From Fodinibacter sp963833495 (GTDB lineage Bacteria; Actinomycetota; Actinomycetes; Actinomycetales; Dermatophilaceae): a stretch of 64,000 nucleotides of DNA. The translations under genes and the position numbers were made by a program. The stretch is from positions 1 through 64,000 of the forward strand of contig CAWHYJ010000020.1 of the NCBI GenBank assembly GCA_963833495.1, written 5' to 3'. The notes beneath the pieces were generated by a model. That model ran no database searches. It worked only from the letters and a program-made list of their open reading frames with translations, and was not told where the DNA came from. Shown in pieces: positions 32,105 through 40,512 of the stretch (positions are counted from its first letter, which is position 1; each line of letters opens with the position of its first letter).

Positions 32105-32469
32105 TTGGAGTTGGCTGCGCTCAACGGCCACGAGAGCCACTCCGGGACCACCGAGGTCGGGCTCGGCGCCGCGCCGTTCAGCACCCTCGAGCTCGGCCAC
32201 GGCAACGACGGCAGCCGCGACGCCGCGCGGCAGGGACACGTCATCGGCACCTACCTGCACGGCCCGCTGCCGGCCCGCAACGCCGACCTCGCCGGCCTGC
32301 TGCTCGGCTGGGCGACGACGGCGCGCCTCGACCCTGCGCCCTCCCCCACCACCGATGCCCTGCGGCGCAGCGCATCGCCGAGGACCGCGCCGACCCGAGC
32401 GGCTGGGGTGGCCGGCTCTACGGCAAGGCGAAGCGGCGCTCGCGCCCCACCCTGCGCCGCGGGCGCTGA
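32105..32469 (+). pseudogene. gatD: 3' remnant of gatD (lipid II glutamine amidotransferase)
   Basis: The reading NGHESHSGTTEVGLG, HGNDG, GHVIGTYLHGPLPARNADLA, LLLGWA matches the C-terminal part of CobB/CobQ-like class I amidotransferases of the GatD type, including the catalytic His of YLHGP. GatD works with MurT to amidate D-Glu of lipid II. The N-terminal half with the nucleophilic Cys, and murT itself, are missing. A missing base near 32362 shifts the frame to IAEDRADPSGWGGRLYGKAK and the stop at 32469. If the genome has no other gatD this must be an assembly fault, since the function is normally important. Confidence 0.65.
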
Positions 32470-32477
32470 GCGCCGGG

Positions 32478-33338
32478 TCAGCCCGCGAGCGAGGCCGAGC
32501 CCGTGGACACGCCGGGGAAGCCGATCGTGGGCTCGAGGGCGTCGAGCAGGGAGTCCTGGTGCCGGCGGAAGACCTCGAGCTGAGCCCGTGCGGTGCGCCG
32601 GCCCTTGGGGGTGAGGTGGACGACCACCGCCCGCCGGTCGCTGTCGAGCACGCCCGCCTCCCGCACGACCAGGCCGGCCGCCTCGAGCCGCTCGAGCTGG
32701 CTGCTGGTTCCCGCGGGGCTCAGCCGCAGCTCGTCGGACAGCCAGGAGGGCCGGGCCCAGTCCTGGGCGAGCACCATGAGCGCGAAGCGGTCGACGACCT
32801 CGGACACCCCCACCTGGCGCACGATGGGCAGCACCTCGCGGGCGTACGCGGCACCGGCCGCGCTCATGACCTCGGCCAGCTCGAGGACGCCGGCGCGCGA
32901 CGTCGTGCGGTGGATGCGCTCGGGGTCGCGCCCCAGCAGCAGCATGACCTCCTTGACGAGCGGCTCGCCCTCGCGGAAGAAGTCGCCCAGTGACTGCTCG
33001 AAGTGCGCGACCCCCGCACGACCGCGCGACGTGAGGTGCAGCTCGGCGCGGCGACGGTCGACCGGGTGGGTCCGGCGCTCGACCAGGCCGGCATCCAGGA
33101 GGCGGGCGAGCCCGCGGGCCACCGTGCTGCGCGGCCGGCGCAGGCCGGACACCAGCTGCGACGGGCTGACCCCAGGGTGCCGTTGGAGGTGCACGAGCAG
33201 CTGCATGTCGAAGTTGTCGGTCGCGGCCTCGCCGAGCGCCCGGTCGGACACCTCGGTGAGGCGCATCGAGTAGCGCTGCAGGAGCACCAGGGCACGCAGC
33301 GAAGCGGAGTCCGCGTCGTTCAGCCGGAGTGGCGGCAT
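32478..33338 (-). CDS. Tandem MarR-type regulator (two fused winged-helix units)
   Basis: Protein of 286 residues with two complete MarR-like units. First: FDMQLLVHLQRHPGVSPSQLV, RSTVARGLARLLDAGLVERRTHPVDRRRAEL (residues about 40-105). Second: RFALMVLAQDWARPSWLSDELRLSPAGTSSQLERLEAAGLVVREAGVLDSDRRAVVV (about 185-245). A fused dimer-in-one-chain is unusual for MarR. ATG 33338 has TAGGGT 6 nt upstream, and the palindrome 33339-33356 covers start and -10, so autorepression is likely. Confidence 0.82.
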   Translation of the reverse strand: MPPLRLNDADSASLRALVLLQRYSMRLTEVSDRALGEAATDNFDMQLLVHLQRHPGVSPSQLVSGLRRPRSTVARGLARLLDAGLVERRTHPVDRRRAELHLTSRGRAGVAHFEQSLGDFFREGEPLVKEVMLLLGRDPERIHRTTSRAGVLELAEVMSAAGAAYAREVLPIVRQVGVSEVVDRFALMVLAQDWARPSWLSDELRLSPAGTSSQLERLEAAGLVVREAGVLDSDRRAVVVHLTPKGRRTARAQLEVFRRHQDSLLDALEPTIGFPGVSTGSASLAG

Positions 33339-33356
33339 GATCACACCCTAGTGATC
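33339..33356. promoter_or_regulatory. Operator-like palindrome over the tandem-MarR promoter
   Basis: GATCAC-ACCCTA-GTGATC is a perfect 6-bp inverted repeat with 6-bp spacer. On the minus strand the spacer is TAGGGT, the predicted -10, lying 6 nt from the ATG at 33338. The placement suggests autoregulation. Confidence 0.6.
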
Positions 33357-33472
33357 GGGGCAAGGGGTTGTGGAAGGTTGATCGGGGTCGTTTCGCGCCG
33401 CGTCGGGACGCGGGCGGGCGCCAGTCTGGCAGCCGAACCTGACCGCTCCCTGGTCAATGCGGCGGGGCCGAT

Positions 33473-33490
33473 TGCGCAAGCGCTCTCGCA
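33473..33490. promoter_or_regulatory. LacI-type operator-like palindrome upstream of pgmB
   Basis: An 18-bp imperfect palindrome (7 of 9 positions pair) centred on AGCGCT: TGCGCAAGCGCTCTCGCA. It covers the expected -35 position, 17 nt before TAACGT (33496-33501). A second inverted repeat, TGACC-N7-GGTCA, lies at about 33440-33456. Confidence 0.45.
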
Positions 33491-33495
33491 GTCCC

Positions 33496-33501
33496 TAACG
33501 T
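33496..33501 (+). promoter_or_regulatory. -10-like TAACGT of pgmB
   Basis: TAACGT ends 7 nt before GTG 33509 and favours that GTG over the ATG at 33521. Confidence 0.45.
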
Positions 33502-33508
33502 TCGGGAG

Positions 33509-34249
33509 GTGAGCACAGCGATGCCGGTGACCTGGTCGGAGCACGACGCGGTCCTGTTCGACCTCGACGGCGTCCTGACGCCCACCGCCGAGGTCCACAT
33601 GCGCGCGTGGGCGGAGATGTTCGACGCCTTCCTGTCCGGCTGGGACGCCCCCGGCGCCGACACCTCCCCCTACACCGACGCCGACTACTTCGCGCACGTC
33701 GACGGCAAGCCCCGCTACGACGGCGTGCGCGACCTGCTGACGGCGCGCGGCATCCGGCTGCCCGAGGGCGACCCGACCGACCCGCCCGAGGCCGACACCG
33801 TGTGCGGCCTGGGCAACCGCAAGAACGACGCCTTCAACGTGGTGCTCGAGCGTGACGGCGTGGTCGCCTACCCCGGCTCGGTCGCTCTGCTCGACGCGCT
33901 GCGCGACCTGCGGATGCCGCTCGCGGTCGTCTCGTCGTCGGCCAACGCACCGGCCGTGCTCGAGGCCGCCGGCCTCGCCGACCGGTTCGTGACCGTGGTC
34001 GACGGCCGGGTCGCGACGCGGCTGGGCCTGCCGGGCAAGCCCGCCCCCGACACCTTCGTGCACGCCGCCACCGAGTGCGGCACCGTGCCGGCCCGCTCGG
34101 TCGTCGTCGAGGATGCCGTGTCCGGCGTGCGGGCGGGCGCCGCCGGCGCGTTCGGGCTGGTCATCGGGGTCGACCGCGGCGCGGGTGCCGACGTGCTCAC
34201 CGCCGCCGGCGCCGATCTCGTCGTCCGCGACCTCGGGGACCTCGCGTGA
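33509..34249 (+). CDS. pgmB: Beta-phosphoglucomutase family HAD enzyme
   Basis: HAD-superfamily phosphomutase of 246 residues that would convert beta-glucose 1-phosphate to glucose 6-phosphate. Nucleophile Asp18 and acid/base Asp20 in LFDLDGVLT, motif II in VVSSSAN, Lys in GLPGKPAPDTFVHA and motif IV in VVVEDAVSGVRAG. GTG 33509 is chosen from TAACGT 7 nt upstream; ATG 33521 behind GGAGGTGA is the alternative. The stop overlaps the GTG of the GH65 phosphorylase (GTGA), whose product is beta-glucose 1-phosphate, so the pair forms one pathway. Confidence 0.9.
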   Translation: MSTAMPVTWSEHDAVLFDLDGVLTPTAEVHMRAWAEMFDAFLSGWDAPGADTSPYTDADYFAHVDGKPRYDGVRDLLTARGIRLPEGDPTDPPEADTVCGLGNRKNDAFNVVLERDGVVAYPGSVALLDALRDLRMPLAVVSSSANAPAVLEAAGLADRFVTVVDGRVATRLGLPGKPAPDTFVHAATECGTVPARSVVVEDAVSGVRAGAAGAFGLVIGVDRGAGADVLTAAGADLVVRDLGDLA

Positions 34250-36815
34250 AGCGCCGCCGCGCCTCGGCCGACCCGCTCGACCGCAGTCGCTTCCCCGTCG
34301 ACCCCTGGCGCCTGGTCGAGTGCGACCCGGACCGGGCCGACCTCGGGGTGACCGAGACCCTGTTCACCGTCGCCAACGGCTACATCGGCATGCGCGGCAA
34401 CCCCGAGGAGGGCCGCCACGCGTTCGAGCACGGCACCTACGTCAACGGGCTGCACGAGACCTGGCCGATCCGCCATGCCGAGGCGGCCTACGGGTTCGCC
34501 CGCACCGGGCAGACCATCATCAACGCACCTGACGCGAAGCTGATGAAGCTCTACGTCGACGACGAGCCGCTCGTCATCGGCACCGCCGACCTCGAGCACT
34601 ACGAGCGCACCCTCGACTTCCGCGACGGTGTGCTGCGCCGCACGCTCATCTGGCGCACGCCATCGGGCAAGCGGGTCAAGGTCGACTCCACCCGGATGGT
34701 CTCGATGACCCAGCGCCACCTCGTGCTGCTCACGCTCGAGGTCACCATGCTCGCCGGCGAGGCACCCCTGGTCGTCTCGTCGCAGCTGCTCAACCGTCAG
34801 GACGGCGTCGACGAGTACCACCTGCAGGCGGACACCAAGCGGGGTGCACGCCGACCCGCGCAAGGCTGGTGCCTTCGAGGGGCGGGTGCTGCTGCCGCGC
34901 ATCTCCATGGCCAAGGACGACCGGATGATGCTGGGCTACCAGTGCGCCAACTCGCGGATGACCGTGGTCGTCGCGGCCGACCACGTGGTGCGCACGCCAG
35001 ACCCCTGCGAGGTCGTCCTGGGTGACGAGCCGGACCTCACCAAGATGGTCATCCGGGTGGACGCCCGGGAGGGCAGCACGCTGCGGATCGAGAAGGCGGT
35101 GGCGTACCACACCTCGCGCGGTCTGCCCGTGCGCGAGCTGTCCGACCGCTGCCGGCGCACCCTCGACCGCACGGCCCGCTACGACCTGGACCACTGGCTG
35201 GTGGAGCAGCGCGACTGGTACGACGAGTTCTGGGCGGCGAGCGACGTCGAGGTCGTCTCGGACGACCCGCACCACGCGGCCATCCAGCAGGCCATCCGGT
35301 TCAACCTGTTCACGCTCGCCCAGGCCAGCGGGCGGGCCGACGGGCACGGCGTCGCGGCCAAGGGGGTCACCGGCTCGGGCTACGAGGGTCACTACTTCTG
35401 GGACAGCGAGGTCTACGTTGCGCCCTTCCTCAGCTACACCCGGCCCGAGCTGGCCCGCAACCTCATGCACTTCCGCAGCCGGATGCTGCCCGCCGCGCGC
35501 GACCGGGCCCGCGAGCTGAGCCAGCGGGGGGCGCTGTTCCCGTGGCGCACCATCAACGGCGAGGAGGCCTCGGCCTACTACGCGGCCGGCACCGCGCAGG
35601 TGCACATCGACGCCGACGTCGTGCACGCCCTCGTGCAGTACGTCAACGCCACGGGCGACGTCGGGCTTCCTGGTGCGCGACGGGCTGGCGATCCTCGTCG
35701 AGACCGCCCGGCTCTACGCCGACCTCGGGTTCTGGCGCAGCAACGGAGAGCGGTCGTTCCACATCCACGGCGTCACCGGGCCCGACGAGTACACGACCGT
35801 CGTCAACAACAACCTGTTCACCAACGTCATGGCGCGCTACAACCTCGAGCAGGCCGTGCAGTGGGTGCAGTGGGCGCGGGAACAGGAGCCCGACGAGTAC
35901 GCCCGGATCGCCCAGAAGCTGCATCTCAGCGACGGCGAGGTCACCGAGTGGGCGGCCTGCGCTGCCGGCATGCACATCCCGTTCGACGACGGCCTGCAGA
36001 TCCACCCGCAGGACGACTTCTTCCTCGACCGCGAGGTCTGGGACCTCAGCCGCACCCCCGAGGAGCTGCGGCCCCTGCTGCTCCACTACCACCCGCTCGT
36101 GATCTACCGCTTCCAGGTGCTCAAGCAGGCCGACGTGGTGCTCGCGCTGTTCCTCCAGGGCAACCGGTTCACGGCGCAGGAGAAGCAGCTCGACTTCGAG
36201 TACTACGACCCGATCACGACGGGCGACTCCACCCTGTCGGCCGTGGTGCAGTCGGTCATCGCCGCCGAGGTCGGCTACCACGAGGTGGCCTACGGCTACT
36301 TCCTCGACGCCCTCTACGTCGACCTCGCGAACGCGCACGACAACACCGTCGACGGGCTGCACGTCGCCTCCACGGGCGGGGTGTGGTCGGCGCTGGTCAA
36401 CGGGTTCGGCGGTATGCGCGACCACGACGGGCGGCTCTCCTTCGACCCGCGCCTCCCCGACGGGTGGCAGTCCCTGACCTTCCGGGTCACCTGGCGCGGC
36501 ACGCGGGTGCGGGTGACCCTCACCCCCACGGCGCTGGCCTTCGACGTCGAGGCCGGCGACCTGCCCGTGCCGATCGACGTGCAGGGCTCCACGTATGCCG
36601 TCGACGAGCGGGAGCCGGTCGTCATCGAGCTCGACGGGCACGGCCCCCGCATCCCGGGGACGCTCGGCAACCGTCCGCAGACCGGCGGCACCCGGGCCGA
36701 CGGCAGCCGGATCACCGCCGGTGTGCCGTCGGCGATTCCGCTCGAGGGCGAGGAGCTCCCCGACGCCTCCGTCGACCTCAGCATGGTCGAGCCGGCGGCG
36801 GTCGGGCCGGACTGA
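34246..36815 (+). CDS. GH65 disaccharide phosphorylase (trehalose/maltose/kojibiose type), two frame breaks
   Basis: About 855 residues: N-terminal super-beta-sandwich (NGYIGMRGNPEEG, YVNGLHETW), then the (alpha/alpha)6 barrel with KGVTGSGYEGHYFWDSEVY and the acid Glu in HIHGVTGPDEYTTVVNNN, phosphate-binding STGG in HVASTGGVWSALVNGFGG, and a C-terminal beta domain. Inverting GH65 phosphorylases release beta-glucose 1-phosphate; substrate choice between trehalose, maltose and kojibiose cannot be read by eye. Extra bases near 34842 and 35660-35668 break the frame. Coupled to pgmB by a GTGA overlap. The long C-terminal tail (TGGTRADGSRITAGVPSA) is an extension beyond the usual fold. Confidence 0.88.
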
Positions 36816-36825
36816 CCGGTCGGGC

Positions 36826-37434
36826 TCAGCCGTTCCGGTCGGCAGGGAACCCGAGCCAGTGCCCGGCATCCACCGCCATGTCGACCGCGGCGACCTCGAC
36901 CCCGTCGAACACGAGCGCGCCCGGGCGCACCCCGGTCACCACGTAGCCGACCTTCTCGTAGACCCGGCGGGCGCGCGGGTTGAACTCGAACACCTCGAGG
37001 GTGATCCGGCGCAGGCCGAGCCGCTCGATGCCGTACGCGGTGGCGAGGCCGACCGCCTCGGTCCCCAGCCCGCGCTCGCGGCCCCCGGGCCCGATGAGCA
37101 CCCGCAGGTTGCAGGTGAGCGCCACCAGGTCGACCTCGTTGAGCACCACCTCACCGACCAGGATGCCGCTCGCCGCGTCCTCGACGGCGAGGTCGAGCCG
37201 GTCGACCTGCTCGTTGCGCGTCGCGTACCAGTCGCGCAACCGGTCGTCGAGCACCACGTCGGGATGCTCAGCATCGACGCTCGACTCCACACTGCCGGTC
37301 AGCCGCCGCACCTCAGGGTCGGAGATGATCTCGGCCATCACCTCGGCATCACCCTCCCGAAACGGCCGCAGCGTGACCAGCCGCCCGTAGAGGACGGGCT
37401 TGCTCGCGAAGTCAGGGACGCCATCCACCGGCAC
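36826..37434 (-). CDS. GNAT acetyltransferase, RimJ/RimL-like
   Basis: Intact protein of 202 residues: VLYGRLVTLRPFREGDAEVM at the N-terminus, LVGEVVLNEVDLVALTCNLRVLIG, acetyl-CoA loop GPGGRERGLGTEAV, and LRRITLEVFEFNPRARRVYEKVGY, the classical RimJ/RimL motifs. It may acetylate a protein N-terminus or a small amine. GTG 37434 is the assumed start. It converges on the GH65 gene with only 10 nt between stops. Confidence 0.82.
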   Translation of the reverse strand: MPVDGVPDFASKPVLYGRLVTLRPFREGDAEVMAEIISDPEVRRLTGSVESSVDAEHPDVVLDDRLRDWYATRNEQVDRLDLAVEDAASGILVGEVVLNEVDLVALTCNLRVLIGPGGRERGLGTEAVGLATAYGIERLGLRRITLEVFEFNPRARRVYEKVGYVVTGVRPGALVFDGVEVAAVDMAVDAGHWLGFPADRNG

Positions 37435-37496
37435 ATCCTGCCCGAGCCGACCTGAGCGATGGGCCGCCCGACTCAGCCGACCAGTCGACCTTCCTG

Positions 37497-37520
37497 TGAC
37501 CTATTGGTCGATCCAGGGAC
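37497..37520 (+). repeat. Copy 1 of a 24-bp intergenic repeat
   Basis: It contains TGACCTATTGGTCGATC and continues CAGGGAC; 22 of 24 bases match the copy at 37699-37722. The core GACC-TATT-GGTC can fold. A diverged inverted copy is at 53848-53863. The rest of the gap 37435-37686 shows nothing else. Confidence 0.6.
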
Positions 37521-37686
37521 ATCCACCCCGCGGATGGCGCGGCGGTTGGTCACGTCTCCGAGACCCGACCCTGGCTACCGCCTGGTAGATGGCCTGATCG
37601 CAGCACCTACTGCGCCGTAGCCGACATCAAGTCAGGCCGCACACGGCATCCCACCGCGCAGCGGTCAGGAGGAGCGAAAGCCGAGA

Positions 37687-37724
37687 GCGTCCCTCGACTG
37701 ACCTATTGGTCGATCTGGGGACGC
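37687..37724. terminator. Hairpin downstream of meaB containing repeat copy 2
   Basis: GCGTCCC (37687-37693) pairs with GGGACGC (37718-37724), and inside it GACC-TATT-GGTC forms a second stem. The repeat copy spans 37699-37722. It lies 5 nt beyond the meaB stop on the minus strand, so it probably serves as that gene's terminator. Confidence 0.6.
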
Positions 37725-37729
37725 GCTGC

Positions 37730-38623
37730 TCAGCTGAGTGATCCCACCAGCCGGTCGGCGGCGGCGTAGGGGTCGGTGCGCCCGGCCACCACCTCGTCGG
37801 CGAGCGACTCCAGCCGGCTGTCGCCGCTCAGCCCGCCGACCCGGGCCCGCAGCGACTCCAGGGCCAGCCCCTCGATCTCCCGCGACGCGCGACGCACCCG
37901 GCGGCCCCGCAACCCCTCGGCGCCGAGCCAGGCGCGGTGCGCATCGACCGCCGCCACGAGCTCCTCCACCCCCGTGCCGTCGGTGGCCACCGTGCGCACC
38001 ACCGGGACCCGCCAGCCCCCCGGGTCGGACCCGGCGCCCAGCGTCGCGGCATGCCGCAGGTCGCGCACCGTGCGGTCGGCGCCTTCCCGGTCGGCCTTGT
38101 TGACGACGAGCACGTCGGCCACCTCGAGGATGCCGGCCTTCGCCGCCTGGATGCCGTCACCCATGCCGGGAGCGAGCAGCACCAGCGTGGTGTCGGCGGT
38201 GCCGGCCACCTCGACCTCGGACTGACCGACCCCCACCGTCTCGAGGAGCACGACATCACACCCGGCGGCGTCGAGCACCCGCAGCGCCTGCGGAGCGGCC
38301 CAGGACAGCCCGCCGAGGTGGCCGCGCGAGGCCATCGAGCGGATGAAGACCTCCGGGTCGGCCGCGTGGTCCGACATCCGGATCCGGTCACCGAGCAGGG
38401 CGCCGCCGGAGAAGGGCGAGGACGGGTCGACCGCGAGCACACCCACCCGGTGCCCCGCCGCCCGGTGGGCCGCCACCAGCGCGTTGGTCGTCGTCGACTT
38501 GCCCACTCCCGGCGCCCCGGTGACGCCGACGACGTGGGCGCGCCCGGCATCCGGCGCGAGCAGCGCCATCACCTCGCGCAGCGCGGGGTGACCGTCCTCG
38601 ACCAGCGAGATCAGCCGGGCCAC
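37730..38623 (-). CDS. meaB: MeaB, GTPase chaperone of B12-dependent acyl-CoA mutases
   Basis: G3E-type P-loop GTPase of at least 297 residues that loads and protects adenosylcobalamin-dependent methylmalonyl- or ethylmalonyl-CoA mutase. Walker A GVTGAPGVGKSTTT (Lys42), VLAVDPSSPFSGGALLGDRIRM, CDVVLLETVGVGQSE, MGDGIQAAKAGILEVADVLVVNKAD. The first in-frame start is GTG 38623, but family-like sequence continues upstream (VDVPSLVASAREGRPRAV) as far as the thiolase stop without ATG, GTG or TTG, so the true N-terminus is about 20-25 residues longer and the start may be hidden by a sequence error. It would serve the mutase at 54.9-57.0 kb. Confidence 0.88.
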   Translation of the reverse strand: MARLISLVEDGHPALREVMALLAPDAGRAHVVGVTGAPGVGKSTTTNALVAAHRAAGHRVGVLAVDPSSPFSGGALLGDRIRMSDHAADPEVFIRSMASRGHLGGLSWAAPQALRVLDAAGCDVVLLETVGVGQSEVEVAGTADTTLVLLAPGMGDGIQAAKAGILEVADVLVVNKADREGADRTVRDLRHAATLGAGSDPGGWRVPVVRTVATDGTGVEELVAAVDAHRAWLGAEGLRGRRVRRASREIEGLALESLRARVGGLSGDSRLESLADEVVAGRTDPYAAADRLVGSLS

Positions 38624-38701
38624 CGCACGCGGACGCCCCTCCCTCGCCGAGGCGACGAGGGAGGGGACGTCGACGGAGCGCGGCCCGATCGGGGTGCCCG
38701 G

Positions 38702-39901
<1,200 letters not shown>

Positions 39902-40024
39902 GGAAGGCCCTCCAGGATCGGGTTCGGGGAATCTCCCTGACTCTAGTCACGGGCGCCACCGATGCCACCCCCGCCGGTCGGTGACCCTCACCACCCGGCG
40001 GTCGCCCGGTGACGCCTGCGCTCC

Positions 40025-40030
40025 TAGGCT
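40025..40030 (+). promoter_or_regulatory. -10-like TAGGCT of the epimerase gene
   Basis: TAGGCT ends 7 nt before ATG 40038; leaderless spacing. Confidence 0.45.
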
Positions 40031-40037
40031 TGGTGCC

Positions 40038-40481
40038 ATGACTGCCCTGCCGACCGACCTGTTCACCGCCATCGACCACGTCGGCGTGGCCGTGCCCGAC
40101 CTCGACGAGGCGATCGCGTTCTACTCCTCGACCTACGGCATGCGCCTGCTGCACGAGGAGACCAACCCCGAGCAGGGCGTGCGCGAGGCGATGATGGCTG
40201 TCGGCGACTCCGGCTCGTGCATCCAGCTGCTCGCGCCGCTGTCGCCCGAGTCGACGATCGCCAAGTTCCTCGACCGCAGCGGCCCCGGCATCCAGCAGCT
40301 CGCCTACCGGGTCGCCGACCTGGATGCCGTGAGCGCCACCCTGCGCGAGCGCGGCCTGCGCCTGCTCTACCCCGAGCCCAAGCGGGGCACGAGCAACTCG
40401 CGGGTGAACTTCATCCACCCCAAGGACGCGCGCGGCATCCTCGTCGAGCTGGTCGAGCCGGCCACCGACCCCGAGCACTGA
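40038..40481 (+). CDS. mce: Methylmalonyl-CoA (ethylmalonyl-CoA) epimerase
   Basis: Intact VOC-fold metalloenzyme of 147 residues: AIDHVGVAVPDLDEAIAFY (metal His), EAMMAVGDSGSCIQLLAPL, GIQQLAYRVADLDA (second His replaced by Gln-rich strand as in many members), RVNFIHPKDARGILVELVEP with the C-terminal metal Glu. It interconverts the C2 epimers of methylmalonyl-CoA and often of ethylmalonyl-CoA, linking carboxylases to B12 mutases. It is divergent from the thiolase-meaB pair. Confidence 0.9.
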   Translation: MTALPTDLFTAIDHVGVAVPDLDEAIAFYSSTYGMRLLHEETNPEQGVREAMMAVGDSGSCIQLLAPLSPESTIAKFLDRSGPGIQQLAYRVADLDAVSATLRERGLRLLYPEPKRGTSNSRVNFIHPKDARGILVELVEPATDPEH

Positions 40482-40512
40482 GTCCCAGCTTTCCCGCCCG
40501 ATCCCGGAAGGT

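Noticed and set aside
40482..40512. Terminator between mce and the membrane-phosphatase-like gene
   Set aside because: The gap contains TTCCCG and CCGGAA words, but they do not pair well enough to support a hairpin.
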